DNA from: Nemania diffusa
Lineage: Eukaryota > Ascomycota > Sordariomycetes > Xylariales > Xylariaceae
DNA: 64,000 nt
Assembly (NCBI GenBank): GCA_038501195.1
Contig: JBBPUQ010000001.1
Coordinates: forward strand, 310,001-374,000
Reading direction: 5' to 3'
This document shows positions 14,881 through 29,880 of the stretch, piece after piece. The notes beneath the pieces are model-generated. The model had not been told where the DNA came from. It did no database searches and was given only the letters and a program-made list of their open reading frames with translations. The position numbers and the translations under genes were made by a program. Position 1 is the stretch's first letter. Each line of letters starts with the position of its first letter.

Positions 14881-17406
14881 AATAATTTTAATTTATATAA
14901 TTTTTATAAATAATATATTGAAATAAATATTTAAAAATTTTCAAGTTAAAATTATATAATAGTTTTAATATAAAAAAAAACTAATTTAAAAAATATAATA
15001 AATAAAACATTTAAAAATAAATAAAAAATTAAATTAATAATTTAATTAATTTATATAGTAATTTATTAATAATAAATTATATATTTAATTATAAACTTTA
15101 AAAATAAATATTTTATAAAGTTTTTTTTATTTATATAATTTTTAATTAAATTAAAAATTATTTAATAAAAATTATTAAATAAATAATAAAAAAAAAAAAA
15201 TTTATTTTAAAACTTATATATTGTTAATATTTTAATATATATAAAAAATAATTAAATAAAAATTTTAAATTATATTTATATTTTTAATAATTTATTTAAA
15301 TATTTAAATTATTATAAATTATAATAATTTTATAAAATTTTAATAAATTATATTATTTTATTTTTATTTATATAATTTTTTAATATTATAATAACAATTT
15401 TTTTTATTTTTAAAATATTAATTAAATTATAATATAATATATAACTAGTTTATTTAAAATAATATTATATTTAATTTTTAAAGTTTTTTTTATATATTTT
15501 TAAAAACTTTTAATTAATATATTTTAATTATTTATATTTTATTATTTAATATATAAAATAAATAAAAAAATATTATTTTATAGTAATAAAAATATTAATA
15601 AATTTAATTTAATATTTTTTTAATAATATATTTTTATATAATTATAATATTAATATTAAAATATTTAATAAATTTATTATATAAAAAATTATATATAAAA
15701 ATAATTTATTATTTAATGTTTTATTAAAATTATTAAAATATTATTATATTTAAAGTTATTGTTTTAATTTATATAAATAATAAAATTATTTAATTAAAAA
15801 TTATAAACTATTTATTTATTTTTATATATATATTTTATATTAAATAAAAAAAATATATTTATATAATTAAATATAAATAATAAAAGTTTTTTAAATAATA
15901 ATTTTATTTGTTATTATTTTATTTATATTAAAATATTTTTTAATAAATTAAAACTAATATATATATATATAAATAAATGTTTTTTATTAAATTAAAAAAA
16001 GTATATTTATATAATTAAAATTTAAAAATTATTTTAATTAATTTTTATTTTAAAATTTTATTTATTTATAATATATTATTATTAAATAAAAAAACTAATA
16101 TAATTATTATTTAATATTAATTTAACTTTATATAATTAATTATATATAATAAAGTTAAAATAAAATATAATAATATAATTATATAATATTATTGCTATAT
16201 TTATATTTAAAAAAAAATCTTTATATATATAATATATATATAGAAATTATATAAACTTGTTAATAATTTATTAATATTATATATAATAAAATATATTTAA
16301 TTATTTAATAAATAAATACTAAGTTTTATAAAAAAAATTTCAATATATATTAATTATAATTAATATTATTATTTAAATATAATATATTATTTAATTATTT
16401 AAATAATTTATATAATATATATATAATTAATATTTATATTTATTTAAATAATTTAAAAAAATATTAATAATATATATATTTAATTTTATAATATTTATAT
16501 TTTATAAAACTTTAAATAAATTTAAAAAGTTTTTATTATTATAAAAAAAATATAATTAATTTAAAAATTTTATTTGTTTTATAAAAAATTTATAAAAAAA
16601 TTTATATAAATTATTAATTTTATAATATAAATAATAATAAAAAAGTTATTTTTTTATAAATTAATAAATATAATTAAATATTTTTATTATTAAAAAAGCT
16701 TTAATTTTTTAATTAATATTATAATATTATAAATATAATAAATTAATTAAAAATAAAATTAATATTTTTAATAATATAAAAATAATTAATATTTAATAAT
16801 ATAATATTAAAAAACTTTATATAATATTAAATTAAATTATAAAGTTTTAAATAAAAAAATATTTATAATATTTTTAACTTTTAAATAAAAAAAATTTAAA
16901 TTAATTAATAATTATATTAAACTTTTTTTAAGTATAATTAATTATTAAAGTTTATAATATTTTAATTAATAATAATATTTAAATTTATTATAAATTAATT
17001 AAATAAAATAATTTATAAAATATAACTTTTATATTATATATTATTTAAAAAAAATAAATATATAAATTAAAGTTTTAATAAAAAAATATAAAAGTTTAAT
17101 TATATATATAAATAAAAAACTATAAAAATATTTATTAATTTTTTAATTAATATAATAAATATAATATTAATAATAAATTTAAAAATTAAATAATATAATA
17201 TATTTTAAACAAAAACTTAAAATTAAAAAAATTAAAAAATAAATTTAACTTTTTTAATTAAATTAATATATTTATATAAATATTTATTTATTTATTATTT
17301 TTATTTTTATATTTTTATTATTTTATTTAATTTTTAATAAATTTATTATTTTAAATAAATAATAAAATTTATTTAATTATTTTAATTATTTATTAATTAT
17401 ATTATA

Positions 17407-17712
17407 TATTAAACTAATAATTTAACAAAACTTATATATATATACTAAATATATATAACTAAAACTTAAACTAGGACTTTTATTAAATAATTAAATAAAT
17501 AAAAAATATAAAAACTTATTAAAATTTACAAAACTTACAAGTTTTATATATATATATATATAAATAACTTATATATAACTTTTTTAGTTATACTTTTTTT
17601 TATATAATATATATACAAATTAATATAAAATTTTAAAACTTAGAAATAAACTTTAAACTTTATAAATTATTTCGAATTTTTTTATATATATATATATAAA
17701 AAAGTTTACTAA
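17407..17712. repeat. 5' or left LTR of the 17.4-23.1 kb element
   Basis: About 300 bp matching 22,841-23,146 and, more loosely, 60,436-60,706. This copy keeps a few more C and G bases than the other two, for example a CTAGGAC word near 17,470 and a TTCGAA word near 17,670. Confidence 0.65.
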
Positions 17713-20700
17713 TATTAATTAATAATTATAAAATATAATTATAAATTAACAAAGTAAAAAAAGAAAAACTAATTATTGTTAAAAATAACTTTTGTATTAT
17801 ATTTTTTTTTTTTTATATAAAAAATAAATTATTATTTTTATTAATTAGTTAAAAACGCTTTAAATTAACTATTAAATAAACAAAGTTTAATTATTATAAA
17901 ATTGAAGTTTTTTTTGTAATAATTTAGTTAATTTTTATATAAAAATTAACAAAACTATAAACTACTTTATATATTTAATTTTTTAACTACTTTATTTATT
18001 TTATAATTTTTATTTTTTTATTTTTTACAATTATATTAATATTAACAATAAAAGCAGTAATAATAATAATAGCTGCAACAATTAAATAAACTTAAAACAA
18101 TAATTTAACAGTTTTATATTATAAAAATAACTTTATATATAAAAATATAGCTAAAAATAGCAGTATTTAAATAAAAATTTAAAAAAAAAAACAGATTTAA
18201 AGTATTAAAATATAATTATTAACTTTAATATTTTTTTAAAACTTATAAAATTAACAATATATTTTATGCAATATTTATATAATTATATATAATTAAAAAT
18301 TAAAAATAAACAATTTATATAAATATTTATAATAAATTTTAACAAATAAATAAAACTTATATTTATAAATATTAATTATATATTTAAATAAAAATTTAAT
18401 ATTATAATTAAATATAATTTAAATATTAAATTATATAATATAATATATAATAATAAATTTATTTATATTTTTAAAAAATATAAAAATAATAATAATAATA
18501 AATTAAATAATAATATATTTATATAAATAGCATTAATTTTAATATTTATACTAGTAAATATATTAGAACTTTTTATTATATAAATAAATTTTTTAATATT
18601 ATAACTAGTTATACTAAAGCTAATAATATTAATATATATTTTAATATTTAATATAAATAATTAAATATTTATTTTTTTTATATAAATTAAAATTTAAAAA
18701 TTTATATTTATTTTTAAAATTTTTATTATATATTTTATACTTTTTTTTATTTAAATTATTTATAATAATTTAATTAAAATAATTTAATTTATTATATTTA
18801 TTAAAATATAACAATTTAATTAAAACTATAACAATAAATTATATAATATATTATATAATAAAGCTTGAATTTTTATTTTAATATATTGTTGATTTAAAAT
18901 TATTAAAAAACAATATTATATAATATTTTTTTTTATATTAAAAAAAAAAACTAAACAATATTATTTTAATTATATTAGTTTAATATATAAATAAAACAAA
19001 ATTTATATAATATTTAATAATTATTTTAATATAATAATTAATTATAATTAATATTAAATTAATTAAATTATTATTACTTTTATATAAATAAAATAAAACA
19101 ATTTAATAAAAACAATATTTAAAATATTAAAAACTATAATTAATAAGTTTTAATTTATATAATATATTTTAAAACTTAGTTATTATAAAAAAATATTATT
19201 TTATATAATAGTTATATAAATATATTTTAATATATTTAATTTTAAATTTATTTTAATTAATTAAAAACTTATATATAAAGTTTTGTTTTTTAATTTATAA
19301 ATAATATTATAAATGTTTTTTAATTAAAAAATAAACTATTATTATATAATAAATGTTTATTTTGTTAATAAATAATATAATATTAAATATTTAAAACAAT
19401 TATATAATTATAGTTTTAAAAAAAAATTTTATTAAAAATTATAGCAATTATATAATAAAAATAACAAAAATAACAAAAAATATTTTATTTATAAAAAACT
19501 TAGTTATTAATTTATTAACTATAGTTAATAAAAAAAATTAAAAATAAAAAAACAATATTTTGTTATATATAATATTTTAAAACAAAAAGCTTTATTATAT
19601 AAAAAATATAATATATTTATATTAAATTATAAAAGTAATAAAAACTTTTGAAATAATAATAAATTTAATAATAATTTAAATTTTAAAACTAAAAATAAAA
19701 CAGTTTAATTTTTAATAAATTTAATATATTTTTATTATATAATAAAAAAAAATATATATATTTAAAACTAAATGTTAATATTAAATAATTTTTATTTAAA
19801 CAATTAATATAATATAAAATATTAAAATATTTTATAAAATATTAATATAACTAAAGTTTTAATTATTAAAAAAACTTAAATTAAAACTTTTATATAAAAA
19901 AAACTTTTTATATAAATAAATTAAATTTTAAATAATATAATAATTTAATTTAATAATATTAAAAGTTTTAAAATTATAAATATTATAATAATTTTAATGT
20001 TAATAAAATTAATTAAATTTTATATTTTAAATATATTAATTTTATTTTTATTATTATTATAAAATATAAATTAATTATATATTTATTTTAATAATATATA
20101 AAATATAATTATATAATAAAATAATATAATAATATTAATTATATAAAAATAAAAACATTTATTTTTTAATATTAATTAATTAAAAATTATAAATTATTTT
20201 ATAAAATAAAAGCTTTAAAAATTATATTATAAATTTAAATATTTTTATATAAAAGAAATTATAAAATTATTATAAAAAGTTAAATATAATGATATTAATA
20301 TTTTAATATTTTAAAAAATTGAAAAGTTTTGTTATTATTATTAATTATATAATTAAACTTTAAAAAAATTTAAATTTTTATTAAAAAATAAATATAATTT
20401 TAATTATAAAATTATTATTAATATTATATAAATTAATAAATAATTAATTTTATATATAATTAATATAAATATTTTGTTTTAAATAACTAAATTTTTAAAG
20501 TTTTTAAATATATATAATATTTAAAATATATTATATTAATATTAAATTTTAATATATTAAAAATTATTTAATTATATTATATATAATTTTAATATAAATT
20601 TTTTATTTGAAAAGTTTTGCAATAATATATAACTAATTAAAACTTTATACAAAAAAATATTTATTAAAATATATTAAACTATTAAAAAAGTTAAACAAAT

Positions 20701-22840
20701 ATATATATTATTTTATTATATATTTAATATTTTATATAAAAAAATCAATTATTATATAAATAAAAAAACAATATTATAAATAATTATAAAAACTTTAAAT
20801 AATATAATTAAATTAAATAGTTTTATATTTATTTTATTAGTTTTTAAAGTTTATTTTAAAATTAATAATAATTTATTTTTTTTATTAAAAATTATTTAAA
20901 ATATAAAAGTTATATAAAAAGCTATAAAAATATTAAAAAATATTGATATAAAAATTAATATTAACTAAGTTATATAAACTAAAAATAAACTAATATTATT
21001 ATATAAAATATTTTTTTTATTTTTTTAAAATAAAATTATAATATAAAAAAAACAAAAAAATTAAATAAAACTATATAAAATATTTATAATTAAAAATTAT
21101 AATATTATAATTAATATAATAAATAAATTAACTAAGTTTTATTATATATAAATTAAATTATATTATTAATAAAAAGCTATATTTAATTTATTATATAAAA
21201 AAAATAACTTTTTATATAATTTTTTTTAAATTATTAAATAGTTATAATTTTAATATAAAAATAAATTAAAAAAATTATTTATATTTATTAATAATTAATA
21301 TTTTATATTAAAAAAAGTTAATAATTATATTTTAATTATATAATTAAAACAAAACAATATAATTATTATTTTTAATATATTTTTTAAATAATTAAATATA
21401 ACTAAAATAAATATATTAATAATTTAAAGTATATTTTAGTTTATATAATATAACTTAAATTAATATAACTAAATAAAAATATTTTAAATTAAATTTATAT
21501 AAAAAATTAAAAATAAAAAAATTAAATTATATAAAAAATATAAATTAATTATATAAAATTATAAAAATAATAATAAAGTTTAAATTTTTATATAAATATT
21601 AATAATTTAATATATAAATTAATAATTTATTATAACTTTAAAATTATTATTAATTTAAAACTATAGTATATATATAAAGCTATAAAATATTTTTTAAATA
21701 TATATATAGTTATATAATAAATTAAACTAAAAAATTTATATTTATTTATTAAAAAAACTAAAAAATAAATATTTAATAAATATTATATTTTAAATTATAT
21801 AACTATTATATAAATTAATTAAATTAAAATTATATTAATATAAAATTTATTATAAATATTATTATTAAAAATTAAATATAAAAATATTTATATATAATTT
21901 ATATTTATTATATATTAAAAAAAAAACTTAATAAATTTATAATTATAAAATTTTAAACAAATAATATTTTTAATATTATATTTAAAAAGTTTTTATATAA
22001 AAAAAAAACTAAACTATTATTTTATATAAAACTAAAAATAAAATTAATATTTAAATATTTTATTAAATTTAATAAAAACAAAATTTAAATAAATAAATAA
22101 GATTTTTTTTTTATTTAATAAAAATAAACTAAACAATTATATATTATTAACTTTTATATAAAAAATTATTTTTAATAATATATTATTTAATAAATTTAAA
22201 ATATATATATTATATTAATATATTAATTAAAAATATTATATAATTTATTAATTGCTATATAAATTTAAAAACTATTAAAAAACAACATTAAAACATTAAA
22301 TATATAAATATAATAATAAATTAATAATATATAGCAAAAATTATATTATATATTATTAAATGTTAATTATATAAAAATTTTTATTTTTATTAACAAAATA
22401 TTTATAAACAATAAAAATTTAAGTTTTTAAATTAAATTTATAATTATATTAATTAATAAAAGCTATATAAAAAATATTTTTATAATTAAAAGCAATATTA
22501 TTTATTAAAATTTAATTAAATATAAACAAATTATATATAATATATTAACAAATAAATTATATAATATAATTAATAAATTTAATTATATTATTATATTTAA
22601 TATAATTTTTTAAAAAATTATTTATATAATAAAATTATTAATTATATTATTAGTTATATATATTAATTTTAAATTTTTATATAAAAAAAATATTTAATTA
22701 AATATTAAAAAAACTAATTAATATAAATAAATTAATTATATAAATAAAAATATATATAAATTAATTAAATAATAAAAAAAATAACAAAAAATTAATTAAT
22801 ATTAAAATTAAAGTTATTATATAAAAAAAAAAATCTTTAA

Positions 22841-23146
22841 TATTAAATTAATAATTTAATAAAATTTATATATATATATTAAATATATATAATTAAAACT
22901 TAAATTAAAACTTTTATTAAATAATTAAATAAATAAAAAATATAAAAACTTATTAAAATTTATAAAACTTATAAGTTTTATATATATATATATATAAATA
23001 ATTTATATATAACTTTTTTAATTATATTTTTTTTTATAAAATATATATATAAATTAATATAAAATTTTAAAATTTAAAAACAAACTTTAAACTTTATAAA
23101 TTATTTTAAATCTTTTTATATATATATATATAAAAAGTTTTATTAA
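22841..23146. repeat. 3' or right LTR of the 17.4-23.1 kb element
   Basis: This is the direct copy of 17,407-17,712. Positions that are C or G in the left repeat are usually T or A here. Confidence 0.65.
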
Positions 23147-24221
23147 CATTATATATATTAATTATTTTTAAAATTTATTTATTTAAATATAAATATAATT
23201 TATAATAAATTTTTTTATATAAAAAAAGCTTAATTTAAATTTTTATTATAATAAATATTTAAATTATAAATTTTTAAAATTAATATTTTTAAATAATAAA
23301 AAAATATTTTTAATTATATATAATTAATTTATATATAAAAGTTTTTAATTTTTATTATTTTTTTATTATATTAGTTATTAATTTAATAATTTTATTAATT
23401 TTTATATAATATTATATATTAAATAAATTATATATATATAATAATATATATAAATTATATATAAACAAAATATAAAATTAATTATATTATATTTATATTA
23501 ATAATTAATTTAAAAAGAATTTTTTTTATATAATTAAAAATTTTATTATAAATAAAGTTTTCATTAATATATAAAATAAATATTTATTTATATAATTATA
23601 TATTTATTTATATAACTATAGTATAAATATTATAATATATAAATTATAATATATAATTATAACTAATATTAATATTTTAATATTAGTTTTTTTTTTTTCA
23701 TTATAATTAAATATTATATAAAAGTAAAAAAATAAAAAAAAAAAAAAAAAAAGCAATATATTTTATAATAATTTAGTTTTATTATATAATAAATTAATTA
23801 TTTTATAATTATATATAAATAATAAAGTTTAATTATTTGTTATATTAATTTAGTTTATATATTATATAATATTTTTAATTAATTAAAATAATTAATTATT
23901 ATTTATTAAATTATTAATTATAATTAATTTAATAAAAATAACTTTTTTATATAATAGTTAAATTTATAATAAATTATTATTAATTAATTTAATAAACTTT
24001 ATATAGTTAATTAATTAATTGTTTATATATTGATTTATTTATTTAATAAATAATTATAATATAAAAAAAAAAAATATTAAATATTATATAAAAAAACATA
24101 AACAATATTAGTTAAAATATTAGTTTATATAGTATAAAATTTTAAATATAAATATTTAATTAATTTTTATTTATTTTTGTTTTTTTTTTTTTCGTTTTTT
24201 TTTTATATATTTATTTACTTG

Positions 24222-24227
<6 letters not shown>

Positions 24228-24270
<43 letters not shown>
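24228..24270. repeat. (TA)n microsatellite
   Basis: This is a long uninterrupted TA run flanked by TTTA repeats. The 69-codon open frame across it (24,177-24,386) is F/I/Y low-complexity translation of the repeat and is not considered a gene. Confidence 0.9.
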
Positions 24271-24280
<10 letters not shown>

Positions 24281-25100
24281 TTATTTATTTATATATATAT
24301 ATATATTATATAATAATAGCAGCAGTAATATAATAAATATTGTTTGTTTTTATTTTATGTTTGCTTTTTTAAATAATATATTATAATTTTAAAATTTTAT
24401 TTAAATTAAAAATAATAATATAGTAACAATATATAGCTTTTTAATTAAAAGCTAAATTTATTAAATTTTTATATAGTTGTTTTATATAAATGTATATTTA
24501 TTTTTATATAAATAAATTTTTTTATATATTTTTAATTAATATATTTAATTATATAATAGATTAAAAAAAATATTATTTATATTATTTTTTTTATTAATAT
24601 TTTTTTTTAAATATTAATTTTAAATGTTTTTATAAACATTTAAATAAAGCTTATATATTAAAAAAAATATTTTTAACTTATTTTAATTTAAAATTAAAAT
24701 TTAATTATATTATTTTATATTAATAACTTTTAAAATAGTTGTTAATATTATATTAATATATTATTTATTAAATATTATTAAATTTTTAGTTTTTAAAAAA
24801 GTATATATAATATATATATTTAATGTTTATATAACATTTGTTATTTTTAATATAGTTTATAAAAGTAAAAAAAAAAAAAAAAAAAAAAGCAATTTAATTT
24901 TACTTTATTTTTTATATAATTGCTAAAAAATAATAAATTTAATTTTTCAGTTTTTGTTAATAATATTTTTTTTATATATATTATATAAATATTTTTTATT
25001 TATATATATAATAAAATATTTTATATTATATATAAATTATTAAATATATATATATTTTTTAACTTTTTTTTAAATATAAAAGTTTGTTATATATATATTT

Positions 25101-25256
25101 ATTAATTAATTTAAAATAAAAATATATTATATATATATATAATTATTAATATAAAATAAAAATATATTATATATATATATAACTATTAATATAAAATAAA
25201 AATATATTATATATATATATAGCTATTAATATAAAATAAAAATATATTATATATAA
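25101..25256 (+). repeat. 40-bp tandem array, about four units
   Basis: Units start at 25,101, 25,141, 25,181 and 25,221. They are nearly identical apart from a diagnostic position read as ATT, ACT or GCT in successive units, which are transition differences. Confidence 0.9.
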
Positions 25257-25374
25257 GTAATTTTAAATATATATAATAAAAAAAAAAAAAAAGAAAAATT
25301 AAATAAATATAAATATTTTTCGACTTTTTTTAAATAAAAAAAAAATCAATATCACTTAAAATTAATAATTATTA

Positions 25375-25785
25375 TTAATTTCAAGCTATATATACTTTAG
25401 TTAAAAATTAAACTTAAAATATATAATAAATATTATTTATATTATTACTATATTATTAAAACTTATTTATTAAAAATAAATTTTTTATAATATTTAAATA
25501 TATATTTTTTTATATAAAAAAAAACAGTTTTTATATAAAAGTTATTTTATATTATATAAAAATAAAATATTATAAAGAAAATTTTAATTTAGCTATATTA
25601 TTTATAATAATATAGTTAAACTAATATTTTAACTAAAAGTTAAACTTAAAATATTTAAAAGAAATTATATATTTTATTATTATATTATTAAAATTTACTT
25701 ATTAAAAATAAATTTTTTATAATATTTTAAATATATGTTTTTTTATATAAAAAAAAAACAGTGTTTATATAACAGTTATTTTTTT
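25375..25785 (+). repeat. Tandem duplication of about 180 bp, period about 227 bp
   Basis: The stretch 25,375-25,555 is repeated at 25,602-25,785 with scattered transitions. Both copies contain the same A-rich tract followed by a CAGT-type word. No function is apparent. Confidence 0.6.
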
Positions 25786-28700
25786 ATTATATATTTGTTT
25801 TTATTTTATTTATTAATATTTTAATTTATATAATAAATTTATTAATAAATATTAAAGTTTTAAATATTTAGTTTAATTTTTATTTTATAAATATATTAAT
25901 AAAATTATTAATATTATTTCTTTATTATATTTTAAGAATTTCTTTTTTTATATATAATTTAAAAAATAATATAATATTAATTATAAACTATTTTTTTAAT
26001 ATTATTTTAAACTTAATTAAAATTTATTAAATTATTATATATAAAACAATTATATTATTAAAATTATTAACTATATTATATAATTTATTTATAAATATAT
26101 TATAAATAATTTTTTTATATTTGTTTAAATTTTAATATATAATATTATTAATAATTTTAAAACTTAAATTATTTTTTATATATTATTTTATTATTAATAT
26201 AATAATAAATTTAAATTATAAAATTATATTTATATTGTTTATAAATAATTTATTAATAAATATAAACAACTTAATATAATTTAAATTAATAATATAAAAG
26301 TTAATTTATAATTAAAATTATTTATTTATTATTAAATTTTTAAATTTAAATTTTTAATATTATTTAATTAAAAGTTAATTATTTATATAGTTATTAATAA
26401 ATTATATATAATTCTTAATTAATATATATTATTAATATATATTTTTTATATATATTATAAAATATATTTTTAAATAGTTTTTTTTATATAATAATTAATA
26501 AAAACTAATTAATTGTTTTCGTTTTTTTAAATTAAAGTTATATTATTTTTATATAATAAAATAACTTATTTATTATTAAATTTAATTAAATAATTTAATT
26601 GATATATTTTTTTTTAATTTTATATAAAAACTAATTTATTATAGTTTATATTTTTTTTTTATTAAAAAGTTTAATATAATAAAATTAAATATATTATTTA
26701 TTTATAAATTTATAATATTAAAATCGTTAATTTATTTTATTATATATAAAAAATATAAATTATATATAAATATAAATATATTAAGTTTTTTATAATAATA
26801 TTAATATTATATTTTAAACTAATATAGTTTTAATTTAGTTAATTTATATAATAATTATATTATTTTTAAAATATTTAAATTTTAGTTTAATTAATAATTA
26901 AATAAAATTTTTTTTTAATAGTTTATTTTTTAATTATATATATATTTATATAATATTTTAAAATTTATTTAAAATTTTATAGTTATAAATTAATAAAAAT
27001 TTAAATATAAATAATAATTGTTAATTTATTTATTAAATAATTAAAAGTTAAATAAATATTAATTTTTTTTTAAAATTATTATATTTTTATATAATAAGTT
27101 TTAATTTTTTATATAAAATAAAACTTAAAAATTTAAATATTTTTATATTTTATTTAATTATATTTAATAAATTAAAATATTTTTTATATAATTAAATTAT
27201 TAATTTTAATAATATTTAATTTTTTTAATAAAATTTTAAATATATTAATTATATTATTTTTTTACAATATTATTATTAATATATTTATTTTTTATTTTTT
27301 TATTATAAAAAAACTATAATTAATATATTATATAAAAGTTATATATATATTTATATTTTTTTTATATAATAAAAATTTAAAAATATTAAACTTTTATTAA
27401 ATTTATTTATTAGTTTTTTAATAATTATATTTTTTTTATATAATAATAAAATTTTATTTATATATATTAAAAATATATTAAACTATTTATTAAATTAATA
27501 ATAATATTTAATTTTTTAATTAATTAAATTTTATATAATTTATTTTAGTTTTATTTTTTTTTTATATAACTATTTTAGTTTTTAAAAATAATAAAAATAT
27601 ATTATATATAATTAAACAATTATATTTATTAATTATATAATTAATTTTAATTTTTATATATTTTTTATATAATATTTTTATTGCTTTTATTATTATTTTA
27701 ACTTTTTATATAATATTTAATAATAAAAATAAATTTTAATTAACTTTTAAATATATATTAAAAACTAATAAAATAAATATAAAACTATTTAATTTTATAA
27801 TATTATTTAAAGTTTTAATTATTATTTATAAAATTAATTTTTGTTTTATATAATAGTTTATTTTTATTTTAAAAATATTATATATATATTAAAATAATTT
27901 ATATATTTTTTTTATTTTATTTATTATTTAATAAATTTTAATAAATATTATATAATATTATATATTTATTATTTATATACAATTTTAAAATTTATTAATT
28001 AAAAAATTAATATTTAAATTATTAATAATATAATTTAATAGTTTTTAATATATATTAATTTAATATTTATATAATATTATTTATATATTATATATAAATA
28101 AAAATTTTAAAAATATTATTATATAAAAAAATATTATAATATTAATAATATAAAAGATTTATTTATTATTTATTTATATAATATTAATTATTATTTTATA
28201 ATTAAAATAGCAATTGTTTTTAATTAAAAATTTAAAACATTAAAATATTTAATTATATAATTAATAATAATAATAAAATTTTTAGATTTTTTTTAAAATT
28301 AATTAATTTATATTATATTTTATATAATTAAATATTTTATATAAATATTATATATAAAAATATTTAAAACAACAATATAGTTATTAAAGTTTTATTTTTA
28401 TAAAATATATATTAATTTTATATAAACTTATATTAAAAAATAAAAATTTTTATTTATATATAATAAAAATACTTTTTTTATTATATTATATAATTAAATT
28501 TTTTATATTATTAAAATATATTTTTAAATAATTAATATTTTTTAAAAAAAATAAAAATAATATTATAATATTAAAAATATAATAAATTATTATATTTAAT
28601 ATATTTTTTATTTATATAATATTTATTGTAATAATTATATAATTACTATTAAAACAAATATATATTGTTTTTAATATTTAGTTTATTTTTATATAAAAAT

Positions 28701-29374
28701 ATATTTAAAAATAAATTTTTAATTACATTTTTTTTACTATTTAATAATTAAAAATAATTATATTTTATAGTTTATTTTAATATTTTATATTATATTAATT
28801 ATTTAATATATATTAATTAAATAAAATAATAATATTTAATTTTAAATATTTTTATTTATTATATAATATATAAATATATTATTTATAAAATATTAAATTA
28901 ATTAATTTTTTTATTTTTTATTAATTTTTTAATTATTTTTATTTAATTTTAATTTAATATATTTTTTATATTTTATAAAATATATTAAAAATTAATTAAA
29001 TATTAATATATAATTAAAAATTATTTTATATAAATTAAAATATATATTTTTAATATAAGCTTTTTTTAAAAATATATAATTAATTAATTAATAGTTTAAC
29101 TTTTTATATATAAAATATTTTTTATTTATATAAAAATTTTAAATAAATTGCTTTTTTAATTATATAAAATTTTATTAAATATTAAATAGATTTAAAAATC
29201 TTTATATATTTTTAAATTAAAAACTTTTTATATAATTATTTTAATAATATTTTTAATTAATAAAATATATATTATTTATTTTTTATATAAAATATTTTAA
29301 TTTATTTTTATTTATTATTTAAAAATAAGTTTATAAATTAATAAAAAAACTTTTATATATAAGTTTATAAAATA

Positions 29375-29880
29375 TTAAAACTATTATTAATTTTCATATA
29401 TTTTAATATATTTATATAATAGTTATATTAAATTAAATTTTATTTTAATAATTTATATTAAAAGTTTATTATATTTTTATAAGTTTTATAGTTATAATAT
29501 TAAATATATTATAAATAAATAAATCAAAGTTTTTTTTTTTAATTTAAATAAAAGTAATATTAATTTAATTAATTCAATGTTAATTATAATTTATATTAAT
29601 ATTAAAATAAATATTTATTATATAATAAATTTTATTTTATGTTTTTTTTAGTTTAATATTATATATATAAAAGTTTTTTATATAATTTTTTAATATTATT
29701 AAAAAAATAATATAATATTAATTTTTTATTATTTTAAGTTGTTAATATATATTAATAAATAATTATACTTTATTATATAATAAATTATATAGTTTATTAA
29801 AATAGTTTTTGTTTTTTTTTTATATTTTTTAAAAAATAATATACTTTTTTAATAAAATTATTTTATTTTATATATTTTAA
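29375..29880 (+). repeat. Dispersed repeat E, copy 2
   Basis: This is the partner of 14,395-14,880. It lies inside the possible 23.4-31.3 kb element. Confidence 0.5.

Larger units (their letters stand above)
6296..17406. other. AT-rich RIP-type desert
   Basis: About 11 kb of very A+T-rich sequence has no credible open reading frame and no RNA gene that I can see. It includes a 25-bp unit repeated twice plus a partial third at 12,361-12,419, an (ATTA)n tract near 14,090-14,125, and the dispersed repeats at 14,172-14,385 and 14,395-14,880. The segments around 8,400-9,300 and 10,200-10,800 keep slightly more C and G, as expected of incompletely converted repeats, but nothing recognisable remains. 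Confidence 0.75.
17407..23146. mobile_element. Decayed LTR retrotransposon (about 5.7 kb)
   Basis: Two direct repeats of about 300 bp, at 17,407-17,712 and 22,841-23,146, bracket about 5.1 kb of AT-rich DNA. The repeats match closely and in register, including two internal (TA)n blocks, and differ mainly by transitions. This arrangement and size suit a Ty1/copia- or Ty3/gypsy-type retrotransposon destroyed by RIP. No gag or pol reading frame survives, so the family cannot be assigned. A related sequence starts at about 60,436 with the same repeat followed by the same internal DNA, which supports a dispersed element rather than a chance duplication. I could not identify a convincing target-site duplication or primer-binding site. 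Confidence 0.65.

Noticed and set aside
24177..24386. 69-codon plus-strand open frame rich in F, I and Y
   Set aside because: It is created by poly(T) and the (TA)n microsatellite and has no protein-like composition.
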